Assembly: GCF_030068605.1 (NCBI RefSeq)
Contig: NZ_JASJOU010000002.1
Span: 186,001-250,000, forward strand
DNA length: 64,000 bases
Direction: 5' to 3'
Origin: Xanthocytophaga agilis
GTDB lineage: Bacteria > Bacteroidota > Bacteroidia > Cytophagales > 172606-1
Both the position numbers and the translations under genes were made by a program. Positions 42,857 to 52,041 of the stretch are shown in pieces; position 1 is the first letter of the stretch, and each line of letters starts with the position of its first letter. The notes beneath the pieces are model-generated. The model had not been told where the DNA came from. It searched no databases and saw only the letters and a program-made list of their open reading frames with translations.

Positions 42857-43699
42857 CTACCGATATGAGGTCTGAAACTGGCACATCTCATCTGGTAAAT
42901 TCAACTTTTCATGTGCATATTTCTGTTTGGCACTTACAGTAACAGGAAGTAATTTACTCAGTAACCATCCAGAGTTACGTGTTTGCCTGCTAAAGCGATT
43001 GACAGTAAATATCCACCCGTCTATCTGTAAAAAATGGTAAGTAATTTTATTTACTTGCTTAATAACAAGCTGATTATGCTGGGCTTCATATAGAAATACT
43101 GATAATACTTCATCCTGATAGTGATTTGGAAGATAATTCCGGATGTTTTTCTTATCTGTAGTCAGCAAATCTATATTCATAAAGTCGGTTGCATGACTCA
43201 AAGGATTCAGTCCTGTAGTAGTGTCTTTTCGAATAGGTAGTCGCAGAAAATCTGCAATGGCACTTACTACAATCCATTTTGACATGCCATTCTTCTCACG
43301 CTGAATTTTCAGAATCAGTGTAATCGTGCTTGGCTTTCCTTTATAAGACGCAGCACAGTTTACTTCAGCATACCAGTTGGCGTCAAAGAAATTCAAATAG
43401 ACAGGGTCCTCTGTATTACTTACCTGGCCAATAAATTGAAGAATCTCCGCTTTCTTCCAACTTGTGTCAGAAGCATTGAAAAGACCTTTAATCATTTGCT
43501 CACGTTTAAACTGTGCAGTTGTGTCCTTCTTTTTGACATATTGCTTAATCAAGGTATTTTCCTTGTTGTTAAAACGTTCTATAAATTCATCTATTTGTTT
43601 AACCTGATAGGCAAAATTAGCAGTGACTTCGTCTTGAAATATTTGCGAGAAAACAGGATGAAAAGCAAAAAAGGCCAGCAACCAAACGAGAACTTTCAT
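42857..43699 (-). CDS. Exported protein of unknown function
   Basis: The 280-residue product has a signal peptide (VLVWLLAFFAFHPVFSQ). The mature part is alpha/beta with WYAEVNCAASYKGKPSTITL and WIVVSAIADFLRLP segments. The repeated pattern 'strand, charged loop, strand' without catalytic motif is all that can be seen. It lies between two other exported-protein genes and directly before the TPR gene, so it probably acts with them in the envelope. Confidence 0.55.
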   Translation of the reverse strand: MKVLVWLLAFFAFHPVFSQIFQDEVTANFAYQVKQIDEFIERFNNKENTLIKQYVKKKDTTAQFKREQMIKGLFNASDTSWKKAEILQFIGQVSNTEDPVYLNFFDANWYAEVNCAASYKGKPSTITLILKIQREKNGMSKWIVVSAIADFLRLPIRKDTTTGLNPLSHATDFMNIDLLTTDKKNIRNYLPNHYQDEVLSVFLYEAQHNQLVIKQVNKITYHFLQIDGWIFTVNRFSRQTRNSGWLLSKLLPVTVSAKQKYAHEKLNLPDEMCQFQTSYR

Positions 43700-43883
43700 T
43701 GAAAGAAATATTAATTTACTACTATGATTATAGTATAATGATGATGTAGATTTGCTTCATATTAATTAGTGTAAATTAAAGGTGAGAAGTAATCGCATTT
43801 TTCGATTAGTTTGCAATAAACTTAGTATACAGTCAGTTAGTGCAAAGATTTTATCATCTGTACACTAACCTGTGCATCAATTT

Positions 43884-45032
43884 TTACAGTTTACGTGTTT
43901 CTTCTATACCTACATCGGCCAAAAACACATCCCATAATTTCTTTGTTTCTCCGTCTACAGCCTTTTCATATAATTTCAAGATCACTGTCACATTTCGTTG
44001 CGTCACATCACCGTATACCACTTTCCCATCTACTAACCCTTTAAATGTCTGCACAAATGATACAACTCCGTAGTAGTTTCCATCAGGTCCCTTACGAAAA
44101 TCAGTCGCGTAGCTGATATCAGCATAAGAAACTTCTACTTCCTGATAGTCTGCACCTACCAGTTTCAAACGACGCAGGTAATCTCTGATCTTATATTTAT
44201 TCTTGATACCTGTATTTACATTGGATACTTCTACTCTGGCATCCTCATTTACAAATAGAGTTACTGCAAGTCCAATAGTAGAGTTAGCCTTTTCTGCAGG
44301 AGTCTTTGGATCAACGATAGTTGCCAGATAAGTGCCTAGTTCATCTACTTTGATAAGTGCCTTATTCCGGAATTTCTCAAATTCTTCAGGTCCGCCAGGA
44401 AAAGCTACGGCATCATCTGAGGCATTGGAAGCATTTTTATTACCAGTATTGGCGTTGGCATCTGTTTTTAATGTATTATCAACTCCCGTGATCTGGTCAG
44501 TCTGTGTTTTAGTAGCTTTCAGACTTGCAGCAGCAGCAGCAGGATCTGCTATCAGTTCATGACGACCATCTTTATACAAAATAACAGCAATTTTGCTTTT
44601 AGGTAGTTTCTGTTCTTTAGGCTTTTTATCATCAGCTTTCTTAAACTTTACCTCTTTGTCATTTAGCGATAGTTCAATTACGGCAATAACCTGATTGTCT
44701 AGTGTAATAATCAGATCATTCTGTTTATTGGCAGGTGTATTCATAAATCCGGCAGCCTGTGCATTATCTCCATTCAATGGATATACTACATAATTACCAG
44801 TACTACTAAATGCCATTAAAACATCTCCAGCATCCATAGAATAGGCAGGGCCAGGATTCTGAGGAATCTTATATTTTATTTTTTGAGGATTAATCTCAAT
44901 GATTTTACAATCTACCTTCTTTCCATTATTCTGGTAAACAATATCCTGAGCCACGGTCGGCAATACAGATACAAGCAAACTTGCAAATACAAGACTATAT
45001 TTGCGCAAAGTGGTAAACATATTTAAGTTCAT
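43884..45032 (-). CDS. Exported protein with duplicated small beta domain
   Basis: From ATG 45032 (another Met at 45020) the product is 382 residues with a signal peptide (YSLVFASLLVSVLPTVAQ). It carries two copies of a small beta domain, DIVYQNNGKKVDCKIIEINP and NDLIITLDNQVIAVIELSLN, each ending in a strand like VILYKDG. One copy is also in the protein at 38828. An Ala/Asn/Thr-rich linker and a C-terminal domain (YADISYATDFRKGPDGNYYG) follow. The set suggests an envelope complex. Function unknown. First of the four genes on this strand. Confidence 0.6.
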   Translation of the reverse strand: MNLNMFTTLRKYSLVFASLLVSVLPTVAQDIVYQNNGKKVDCKIIEINPQKIKYKIPQNPGPAYSMDAGDVLMAFSSTGNYVVYPLNGDNAQAAGFMNTPANKQNDLIITLDNQVIAVIELSLNDKEVKFKKADDKKPKEQKLPKSKIAVILYKDGRHELIADPAAAAASLKATKTQTDQITGVDNTLKTDANANTGNKNASNASDDAVAFPGGPEEFEKFRNKALIKVDELGTYLATIVDPKTPAEKANSTIGLAVTLFVNEDARVEVSNVNTGIKNKYKIRDYLRRLKLVGADYQEVEVSYADISYATDFRKGPDGNYYGVVSFVQTFKGLVDGKVVYGDVTQRNVTVILKLYEKAVDGETKKLWDVFLADVGIEETRKL

Positions 45033-45424
45033 TTGGTTTGGATAAAGATTCTGCATATAAGATTTAAATACCAACCCTTATGGTATCACCTCTCAGGTGT
45101 TTTACCAGAAAATTAAAGATAAAGTTGCAATAGGTATAAAGAACCTATCAATTTAGATACCAAACTCCGTATTTCTTTTATTAATCAGCTTCACCGAGGA
45201 TTTGTAAACGAAATGATGTCTTTTTTTACATACATTTCAGGCTGAAAGTTGGCGATTTTCCAGTAGAAAAACAATTTTACAGGCTGACTAATAGCATATT
45301 AAAGCCAATACATAAATTTATTAATTACTTAAAATCTTACATAGACCGATTCACTATAAGATACCCTATAAAACAAAAGGCTGGAGATACTCTCCAGCCT
45401 TCTATTTTTAATCGAGCTTTATTT
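45033..45424. other. Intergenic stretch with ferritin terminator
   Basis: About 390 bp, no gene. It contains the upstream region of the exported-protein operon and the terminator at 45377-45401. Confidence 0.4.
45377..45401 (-). terminator. Terminator of the ferritin gene
   Basis: AAGGCTGGAGA (45377-45387) pairs with TCTCCAGCCTT (45391-45401) over a 3-nt loop, followed on the minus strand by TTTGTTTTAT. It lies 24 bp from the ferritin stop. Confidence 0.85.
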
Positions 45425-45952
45425 TTATTCGTTTCCGTAAGAAACAGAAGGAATAGCTTTATCGATTTCCCAACGTCCTGTACCTTCTTCACCAATTACC
45501 TCAAACAGTTCTAGACAACGACGAGCTACATATTCCTCTTCACGTTGCTCTTTATGGAACCAATTTAGGAATTCCACAGTAACATGATCTTTCTCTTTAT
45601 AGCACTTATCTGCAATATTATTGATAGCCTGAGTTGTCTTTACTTCAAGTTCCAATGCAGTTTCGAATACCTCTCTGAAAGATTCAAACTCCTGAGGAAT
45701 ACCATCTACACTAGGAGATACGGCTGTTCCGCCCATATCACTCACATATTTGAAGAAGCGCAACATATGCTCACGCTCATCTTCAGCCTGCTTGTAGAAA
45801 TGGTCTGCACTGTAGTCAAAACCATTCCGATCACACCAGGAAGCCATAGCTAAATATACAGAGGAATTATAAGCTTCCATTTTGATCTGGTTGTTTAGCA
45901 ACGCCTCTACTTCCGTGCCAAGCAAACTTCTTAAACGCATTAAGTCTTTCAT
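45425..45952 (-). CDS. Ferritin (non-haem iron storage)
   Basis: The 175-residue product matches bacterial ferritin FtnA: LNNQIKMEAYNSSVYLAMAS with the first iron-binding Glu, EDEREHMLRFFKYVSDMGG with E..H, and a later helix with EFLNWFHKEQREEEY. These are the ferroxidase residues of a four-helix bundle. It should form a 24-subunit cage storing iron. Length is normal. A Bacteroidota-type promoter fits upstream at 45999-46030. Confidence 0.95.
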   Translation of the reverse strand: MKDLMRLRSLLGTEVEALLNNQIKMEAYNSSVYLAMASWCDRNGFDYSADHFYKQAEDEREHMLRFFKYVSDMGGTAVSPSVDGIPQEFESFREVFETALELEVKTTQAINNIADKCYKEKDHVTVEFLNWFHKEQREEEYVARRCLELFEVIGEEGTGRWEIDKAIPSVSYGNE

Positions 45953-45998
45953 ATATATCTATTTTTTAGTCGATTCGAAATATTTTTTTTCGATATCC

Positions 45999-46030
45999 CA
46001 AAGTTCCGTCGTTCTATGCGAACCTCCAAA
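45999..46030 (-). promoter_or_regulatory. Candidate promoter for ferritin
   Basis: On the minus strand TTTG (46030-46027) is followed by 20 nt and then GAACTTTG (46006-45999). The spacing is right and seven of eight -7 bases fit (first base G instead of T). Confidence 0.4.
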
Positions 46031-46079
46031 TAATGAGGGGCTTTTTTGAGAAATTTATAAATAATCTGAATAGAAACAA

Positions 46080-46110
46080 AAAACGCACCCTGTTACACAG
46101 AATGCGTTTT
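46080..46110 (-). terminator. Terminator of the gene at 46152
   Basis: AAAACGCA (46080-46087) and TGCGTTTT (46103-46110) form an 8-bp stem with T-rich sequence on the minus strand beyond, downstream of the 127-residue gene. Confidence 0.55.
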
Positions 46111-46151
46111 TAGAAGAAAAAGTTTATATAACTACTCAGAAATAGAATGCG

Positions 46152-46535
46152 TTAAGCATACACAGGAATACTGTATATTCTTTCCTGAATGATACTATTC
46201 AATTCAAACATAACGAATGCCCCGGCAAGCAACTCACGGAAGTTGATAATCTCTCCCAACGTCAATACATAACAATGTTCACACGCACACAATGATATGA
46301 TTTCTACATCAGTGGTCCGGGAGGTATCTGTAGCCATTTCAGCAAGATTAATGCTAAAAACAGCACTTTTTAACCGTTGCAGACAGCGTATATCAAAACG
46401 AGCAATCTTGTTTGCAAACTCAACCAACAAAGACTTTTCAATATCTGACTGATAAATACAACCTGACTTTGTACGAAAAACTTCCTGATACGATTCAGTA
46501 ATGGCGGGGGCAACTTTCTTACACATTCGACTCAT
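46152..46535 (-). CDS. Hypothetical protein of 127 residues
   Basis: The product is mostly helical with cysteines spread through it (CLQRLKSAVF; LCACEHCYVL). The LCACEHC cluster may bind metal, but only three Cys are near. A second Met at position 4 may be the start. No signal peptide or family recognised. It lies between the ferritin gene and the gamma-carbonic anhydrase gene, divergent from the latter. Function unknown. Confidence 0.5.
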   Translation of the reverse strand: MSRMCKKVAPAITESYQEVFRTKSGCIYQSDIEKSLLVEFANKIARFDIRCLQRLKSAVFSINLAEMATDTSRTTDVEIISLCACEHCYVLTLGEIINFRELLAGAFVMFELNSIIQERIYSIPVYA

Positions 46536-46724
46536 TAAGGATTAAGTGCAGTAAAGGTATAGCTTATTTAGACTTAATCCAAACAAAAATCAGTAATAAA
46601 TTACATGATATAAATCAGTTTTTCTAAAAGGGCAAATTCTGTTAAAAAAACAGATATCCGTTGGCTATTATGTGAGAATATGTAATTTTCGCCACACAAT
46701 TAGAATCTATACTGATTTTCATAT

Positions 46725-47237
46725 ATGTCATTTATTTTACCTGTACGAGGCATTATGCCTCAGTTTGGACAAGAATGTTTCATAGCTCCCAACGCTACAG
46801 TTGTTGGAGAAGTAACTATGGGAGACTATTGCAGCCTCTGGTTTAACGCTGTTGTAAGAGGGGATGTTAACTCTATTACCATTGGACATCATACCAACAT
46901 TCAGGATGGTGCTGTGATCCATTGTACTTACCAGAAACATAAAACTGTTATTGGCAACTATGTTTCTATCGCACACAATGCCATTGTTCATGGCTGTACT
47001 ATTGAAGATGAAGTACTGGTTGGTATGGGAGCCGTTGTGATGGATGGAGCCATTGTCAAGAAAAATGCCATTGTAGCTGCAGGAGCTATTGTATTACAAA
47101 ATACAGTGATTGAAGAAGGTTGTATTTATGGCGGAAATCCAGCGAAGTTTATCAAAAAAGTAAGTCCGGAACAGGCAGAGGTTTTCCTTCGCACTGCAAA
47201 TAACTATGTTATGTATAAAGATTGGTTTAAAGAATAA
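46725..47237 (+). CDS. Gamma-class carbonic anhydrase family protein
   Basis: The 170-residue product is a left-handed beta-helix of hexapeptide repeats (GAVIHCTYQ; YVSIAHNAIVHGCTI; VLVGMGAVVMDGAIV) with three His that match the zinc ligands of gamma carbonic anhydrases (H in GAVIH, H in IAHN, H in IVHG). The C-terminal helix (SPEQAEVFLRTANNYVMYKD) is the usual end. Members include real carbonic anhydrases and PaaY/CaiE-like proteins. Activity cannot be certain without test. It is single. Confidence 0.9.
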   Translation: MSFILPVRGIMPQFGQECFIAPNATVVGEVTMGDYCSLWFNAVVRGDVNSITIGHHTNIQDGAVIHCTYQKHKTVIGNYVSIAHNAIVHGCTIEDEVLVGMGAVVMDGAIVKKNAIVAAGAIVLQNTVIEEGCIYGGNPAKFIKKVSPEQAEVFLRTANNYVMYKDWFKE

Positions 47238-47734
47238 GAGACTCTTCAAAAAGCTTTGATCCTTTTCTTTATTTACGCTTTTTTGCTATGAAATTGTATA
47301 TGCTGTGATTATTTTCTCTATATACAGTTCAATTAAAGCTCTTGTGCTAAAATAGGAAGAAAGAAAAAGTTGAATAGAATTAAGTTCAAGCCCAAATGGA
47401 CACATCCTTCAACGTAAAAAGTTTCCACATAAAAGTCGAAAGAACCTCTTCTTTTCAGCCAACCTGTTTTGAACTCAGCACAAAAAATTTTCTGTGCTGA
47501 GTTCATGATATATTTTCCATATGTCACTCTACAAAACCACACAAATTATATTCTACATTCCAAATCCCTAAAAATATCTCAACATAACTCCCTAAAAGAC
47601 AACGCATTATCTCAACACCAACACTTTCCATAAAAAAAAGTCATTTTTTTTTATGGAAAAAGGCTACTGCTTACACCAATAGATCAGCAGCGCGTTGCAA
47701 TAGTTTGTTCATTCACTTTAACCATCCATTGATC
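47238..47734. other. 497-bp intergenic stretch before tonB
   Basis: No gene. A 15-bp inverted repeat (47625-47639 and 47645-47659) TTTCCATAAAAAAAA/TTTTTTTTATGGAAA lies about 75 bp before the tonB start, maybe a terminator or a control site. Confidence 0.35.
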
Positions 47735-48562
47735 ATGGAAAAAGCAAACACTATTGCCCTTTCACTCAATGATATCATATTTGAGAACCGTAACAAAAGT
47801 TATGGTGCCTATCAGTTACGTTCTATCTATGAACGCTATCTGCAACGTGCTACGTTTCTTGGAGTAGTAGCCTTCTCTATTGTACTGGCAATTTTATGGA
47901 ATATGTTTAAGCAAGTACCTGAAGATAGTACAACGTCAGAAACAAAGGATGGTCAAATAGAACTAAAAAGGATTGAAGATATTATACTACCTCCTCCTCC
48001 AGTAGTACCTCCACCTGTAGTACAACAGCAACAACAAGTACAAACTATTGATTTTCGGGAAATGCAAGTAGTACAGGAAGAAGAAGCAACACCAAGTGCA
48101 GAAATTACCCGTAATGAGGATATTAAAGATATTGAGATTTCTAATGAAACAAAGGATGGTCCTCCTCCAACTGAAGATCTGATGGTAGATCCTAACACCT
48201 CAACCAATAGTATTGTAGGAGGCCTGGTAGACAATCCTGAGAACATAATTTTTACAGCAGTTGAACAAATGCCTGAGTTTCCAGGTGGAAGAGAAGAAAT
48301 GAACAGATTTCTTTCTAAAAACCTTCGCTTCCCAGCTTCTGCACAACAAAAAGGAGTTTCAGGGGTTGTGTACATAAGCTTTGTAGTGAGTAATACGGGC
48401 GCTGTGTCAGATATTAAAGTATTGAAAGGCATTGATGAAGCTTGTGATAAAGAAGCAGTGCGTGTAGTAGAGAAAATGCCAAACTGGAAGCCTGGCCGTC
48501 AGAATGGTCGCAATGTAACAGTACGTTACTCATTGCCATTACGTTTTGCAATCACTCAATAA
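47735..48562 (+). CDS. tonB: Energy transducer TonB
   Basis: From ATG 47735 the 275-residue product has the Bacteroidota TonB start ALSLNDIIFENRNKSYGAYQ, one membrane span (FLGVVAFSIVLAILWNMF, about residues 41-58), a Pro-rich periplasmic stretch (ILPPPPVVPPPVVQQQQQ) and a TonB C-terminal domain (about residues 185-275: FPASAQQKGVSGVVYISFVV; CDKEAVRVVEKMPNWKPG). The protein passes proton-gradient energy to TonB-dependent receptors such as the one at 29349. No ExbB/ExbD genes adjoin it. Confidence 0.95.
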   Translation: MEKANTIALSLNDIIFENRNKSYGAYQLRSIYERYLQRATFLGVVAFSIVLAILWNMFKQVPEDSTTSETKDGQIELKRIEDIILPPPPVVPPPVVQQQQQVQTIDFREMQVVQEEEATPSAEITRNEDIKDIEISNETKDGPPPTEDLMVDPNTSTNSIVGGLVDNPENIIFTAVEQMPEFPGGREEMNRFLSKNLRFPASAQQKGVSGVVYISFVVSNTGAVSDIKVLKGIDEACDKEAVRVVEKMPNWKPGRQNGRNVTVRYSLPLRFAITQ

Positions 48563-48629
48563 CAGACAACATTGTTTATTCTATAAGAATCTTCCAATGT
48601 AAAGTGAAGAGGAGTTTATTGGTTACGTA

Positions 48630-48662
48630 CAAAAGCCCGCTGGTTCTACCTACGGGCTTTTG
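48630..48662 (+). terminator. Terminator of tonB
   Basis: CAAAAGCCCG (48630-48639) pairs with CGGGCTTTTG (48653-48662) over a 13-nt loop, followed by TTTTGATAA. Confidence 0.85.
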
Positions 48663-48731
48663 TTTTGATAAGAATAACTCTAGCTTTGTCAGTATCAATA
48701 ACTTTTTTGTACTTCATTTTCTTACCATATC

Positions 48732-49859
48732 ATGAAATTCGCAACCAAAGCTATTCACGCTGGGGTGGAGCCCGATCCAACCACAGGCGCTATCATGACT
48801 CCTATTTATCAGACATCCACCTATGTGCAGGAAGCACCTGGCAAACACAAAGGATATGAATATGCCCGCACCCAGAACCCAACCCGTAATGCGTTACAGG
48901 CAGCACTGGCAGCACTGGAAAATGGCAAACATGGATTATGCTATGCATCTGGCCTGGCGTCCATAGATGCCATCCTAAAGCTTTTTAAGCCAGGTGATGA
49001 AATCATTGCCACGAATGACTTGTATGGCGGTACTTATCGGATCTTTACAAAGATTTACAGCAACTTTGGCCTGAAGTTTCATTTTGTACCTATGCAGGAT
49101 ATGGCTTCTGTTGAAAAATACATCAACGCCAATACCAAGATGCTCTGGCTGGAAACTCCTACCAATCCGCTCATGCGTCTTATTGACATACAGGCAGCTG
49201 GTACATTGGCAAAGAAACACAATGTCCTGTTAGCTGTTGACAATACTTTTGCCACACCTTATCTTCAACTGCCATTGGAGATGGGGGCTGATATTGTGAT
49301 GCACTCAGTAACCAAATACCTGGGGGGGCACTCTGATACGGTAATGGGAGCGTTGATTGTCAATGATGATGAACTGGCTCAGCGACTGGCCTTTATCCAG
49401 AATGCCAGTGGAGCAGTACCAGGTCCTCAGGATTGCTTTCTGGTATTACGCGGGCTAAAAACGCTACATGTACGGATGCAACGTCATTGTGAAAACGGAC
49501 GGGCTGTAGCTGAATATCTTGCCAAACATACGAAGGTAGATACAGTTAATTATCCTGGATTTTCTACCCATCCTGCCAAGAGTCAGATGCGTGATTTTGG
49601 GGGAATGGTTTCTTTTACATTAAAAGGAGATGATTGGGATGAAGCTTTACAGGTTATGTCCAGCTTCCATGTGTTCTCATTAGGCGAGTCATTAGGAGGT
49701 GTAGAAAGTCTTGTTACACACCCGGCATCCATGACACATGCGAGCATTCCCAAAGAAGAACGTCTGCAATCTGGATTAAAAGATACGCTTATCCGCTTAA
49801 GTGTTGGGATTGAAGATATAGACGATCTTATCGCTGATTTGCAACAGGCAATCGGGTAA
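48732..49859 (+). CDS. Cystathionine gamma-synthase/gamma-lyase family PLP enzyme
   Basis: The 375-residue product is a Cys/Met-metabolism PLP enzyme: AIHAGVEPDPTTGAIMTPIY at the start, YARTQNPTRNALQAALAALE with GLASIDAILKLF, LAVDNTFATPYLQLPLE, and Lys195 in HSVTKYLGGHSD as PLP Schiff base. The closing motif SVGIEDIDDLIADLQQA is usual. Members are cystathionine gamma-synthase (methionine pathway), gamma-lyase (reverse transsulfuration) and O-acetylhomoserine sulfhydrylase, which cannot be separated safely by eye. It is a single gene between two terminators. Confidence 0.9.
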   Translation: MKFATKAIHAGVEPDPTTGAIMTPIYQTSTYVQEAPGKHKGYEYARTQNPTRNALQAALAALENGKHGLCYASGLASIDAILKLFKPGDEIIATNDLYGGTYRIFTKIYSNFGLKFHFVPMQDMASVEKYINANTKMLWLETPTNPLMRLIDIQAAGTLAKKHNVLLAVDNTFATPYLQLPLEMGADIVMHSVTKYLGGHSDTVMGALIVNDDELAQRLAFIQNASGAVPGPQDCFLVLRGLKTLHVRMQRHCENGRAVAEYLAKHTKVDTVNYPGFSTHPAKSQMRDFGGMVSFTLKGDDWDEALQVMSSFHVFSLGESLGGVESLVTHPASMTHASIPKEERLQSGLKDTLIRLSVGIEDIDDLIADLQQAIG

Positions 49860-49866
49860 TGTGGTC

Positions 49867-49903
49867 AGATCCTTTCTGTAACTTCGTACTACAGAAAGGA
49901 TCT
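49867..49903. terminator. Bidirectional terminator
   Basis: AGATCCTTTCTGTA (49867-49880) and TACAGAAAGGATCT (49890-49903) form a perfect 14-bp stem with a 9-nt loop between convergent genes. Confidence 0.85.
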
Positions 49904-49926
49904 ACCTCAATAAAGAACCAATAAAT

Positions 49927-50313
49927 CTAAGCTGATTTTATAGAATACATAGTTCTACCTGTACGCATATGCATGTAAAAATATGTTTGCATCAAAGTCT
50001 GAAAGTCTTCCAGACAACGAATTATTAATACAAGGTTATTTCTCTCCCGCAGGTAGCTTAATTTACATTTTTCTAATGGAAATATAATCTCTCCAGGTTC
50101 TTTAAAATGGAAGATAACACTCTTCCAGGGTCCTACAGACATATCGATCTGTGATATCAGAAATTCATCTTGTGCAACGGGTGCTTCCTCTTCTAAGACC
50201 TCTTCAAACATCTTTTTAACACGTTCGTAAGATACCTGAAATAAATCAGGAAGATTTTCTTTCATCCATGCCTCACATTGAATACGAAGCCAATGAGAAT
50301 ATAACTCTTTCAT
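49927..50313 (-). CDS. Hypothetical protein of 128 residues
   Basis: A soluble, acidic product with helical start (ENLPDLFQVSYERVKKMFEE) and beta-type end (YLRERNNLVLIIRCLEDFQT). No signal peptide, motif or family recognised. It is alone between the CGS-type gene and the M14 peptidase gene. Function unknown. Confidence 0.5.
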   Translation of the reverse strand: MKELYSHWLRIQCEAWMKENLPDLFQVSYERVKKMFEEVLEEEAPVAQDEFLISQIDMSVGPWKSVIFHFKEPGEIIFPLEKCKLSYLRERNNLVLIIRCLEDFQTLMQTYFYMHMRTGRTMYSIKSA

Positions 50314-50528
50314 AGGGAGTTATGTTAAAGTTTAGAGAATGTATAGACTTTCAAAACAGTGGTTACGAAAGATAGCAACTTCATATATCAAATTTAGTAT
50401 TTTTTCGACAAAAAATATAAATTCTTCGACTAAAAAATTACGCGTGTAACAAGCCCCATTCGTCAGAATGAAAAATTATAATTTTGAGTAAACCACACAT
50501 CTTTCCTAAGAAATCTTAACTTGCCAGC

Positions 50529-51980
50529 ATGATTTCCAAAAAGCCTTATCTGACGTTCTCAGTGGTATTTTTACTATGGATTGGTAAGGATGAATCTATT
50601 TATAGTCTACAAAAAAGCATGCAATTATCAAATTTTTATCAGCAATTATTTGACAGTTATTCCAGGTATTGTGAATCTGAAATCAAATATCGGCGCTTCA
50701 AACATAAGGATCTGGTTGTATTACTTGATAAGTTCGAGAAAAATAACATCTTAAGTAATAGTATTACAGGAAAATCCTATCAAAAACGGGATATTTACCT
50801 TCTTAAAGCTGGTACTGGAAAGATCAAGATACTGCTCTGGTCGCAGATGCATGGAGATGAAGCAACAGCCACTATGGCCTTGCTGGACATATTTAATTTC
50901 CTGACAGCCAATGATGAACTGAATGCTTTCCGGGAAAAAATTTTGTCAGAAACTACATTATACTTTGTTCCTATGTTAAATCCCGATGGGGCCGAACCAT
51001 TTGAACGTCGTACAGCGCAATGCATTGATATGAACAGAGATGCTTTGCAATTGCAAACTCCCGAAGCCAAACTACTGAAGCAGCTCCAACACGATCTCAA
51101 ACCGGATTTTGGTTTCAATTTGCATGATCAAAATACGCATTATACAGCAGGTGCCACCCGCAATCCAGCAACCATTACATTCTTAGCACCACCTATAGAT
51201 GCTCAAAATACAATAAATGATGTTCGCAAAAGAGCCATTCAATTAATTGTTCAGCTGAATCAGCATATACAAACCTTTATTCCTAATCAGGTAGGGCGCT
51301 GGTCAGATGAATATGAGCCTCGTGCATTTGGTGAGAATATGCAAAAATGGGGAACCAGCACTATTTTAGTAGAGTCAGGAGGCTATCCGAACGATCCTGA
51401 AAAACAGTTTATCCGTAAACTCAATTTTATAGTATTACTGGATGCATTTTATCAGATAGCCACACAAAGCTATCAGAATGAAAAACTGGAACCTTACACA
51501 GCTATTCCTCCCAATGAAAAAAGGCTATTCGACCTGTTGATTAAAAATGTGAAGGTAAAGGACAGTATAGTAGACATTGGTATTATTCATAATGAGACTA
51601 CAGTAGGTTCTTCGTTTTATTATAACGGTCAAATTTATGATTGGGGAGATCTGTCTGTATTTTATGGGTATGAAGAGTTAGATGGGCAAAAGCTTCAGGT
51701 AAAGGAAGGAAAACTGTATCCTCAAAAACTATCAGTAATAGACGATGTAGCCAGATTGCCTATAGCTGAATTACTACAGCAAGGGTATCTGGCAGTACAA
51801 ATTGATCAGATTACACCTGAACAACGGACTACACATACATTGCCTATACATATTATTTCAGCTAAAGATGATTTCAGCTCCAAAATAGGCGAAGGTAAAG
51901 AAGCAAATTTTTTCCTGACAGAAAACGGAAAGATTCGCTATGCAGTCGTTAATGGCTTTTTACATAAAGTTGAGCCCTGA
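50529..51980 (+). CDS. M14-family zinc carboxypeptidase-like protein
   Basis: The product is 483 residues. The ATG at 50529 gives a stretch of about 30 residues that is not a clear signal peptide; ATG 50619 (MQLSNFYQQLFDS) is also a likely start. The M14 zinc site is visible: HGDEATATMALLDIF (H..E) and later LHDQN (third His, about residue 198), with PDGAEPFERRTAQCIDMNRD in between. A 'WGTSTILVESGGYP' segment carries the catalytic Glu. The substrate is unknown. Similar bacterial M14 enzymes act on murein peptides or N-acylated amino acids. The terminator follows at once. Confidence 0.85.
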   Translation: MISKKPYLTFSVVFLLWIGKDESIYSLQKSMQLSNFYQQLFDSYSRYCESEIKYRRFKHKDLVVLLDKFEKNNILSNSITGKSYQKRDIYLLKAGTGKIKILLWSQMHGDEATATMALLDIFNFLTANDELNAFREKILSETTLYFVPMLNPDGAEPFERRTAQCIDMNRDALQLQTPEAKLLKQLQHDLKPDFGFNLHDQNTHYTAGATRNPATITFLAPPIDAQNTINDVRKRAIQLIVQLNQHIQTFIPNQVGRWSDEYEPRAFGENMQKWGTSTILVESGGYPNDPEKQFIRKLNFIVLLDAFYQIATQSYQNEKLEPYTAIPPNEKRLFDLLIKNVKVKDSIVDIGIIHNETTVGSSFYYNGQIYDWGDLSVFYGYEELDGQKLQVKEGKLYPQKLSVIDDVARLPIAELLQQGYLAVQIDQITPEQRTTHTLPIHIISAKDDFSSKIGEGKEANFFLTENGKIRYAVVNGFLHKVEP

Positions 51981-52007
51981 TTTCCAGTATTGAAGCTACA
52001 ATCAGGG
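51975..52007 (+). terminator. Terminator of the M14 gene
   Basis: CCCTGATT (51975-51982) and AATCAGGG (52000-52007) form an 8-bp stem with a 17-nt loop, followed by TTATTATTC. The left arm overlaps the stop codon. Confidence 0.6.
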
Positions 52008-52041
52008 TTATTATTCATTCTTTTATTCATTAGTTTAGAAA

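Noticed and set aside
47333-47542. 69-residue minus-strand frame before tonB
   Set aside because: Composition is like translated non-coding DNA (many F, Y, C), no motif, no context.
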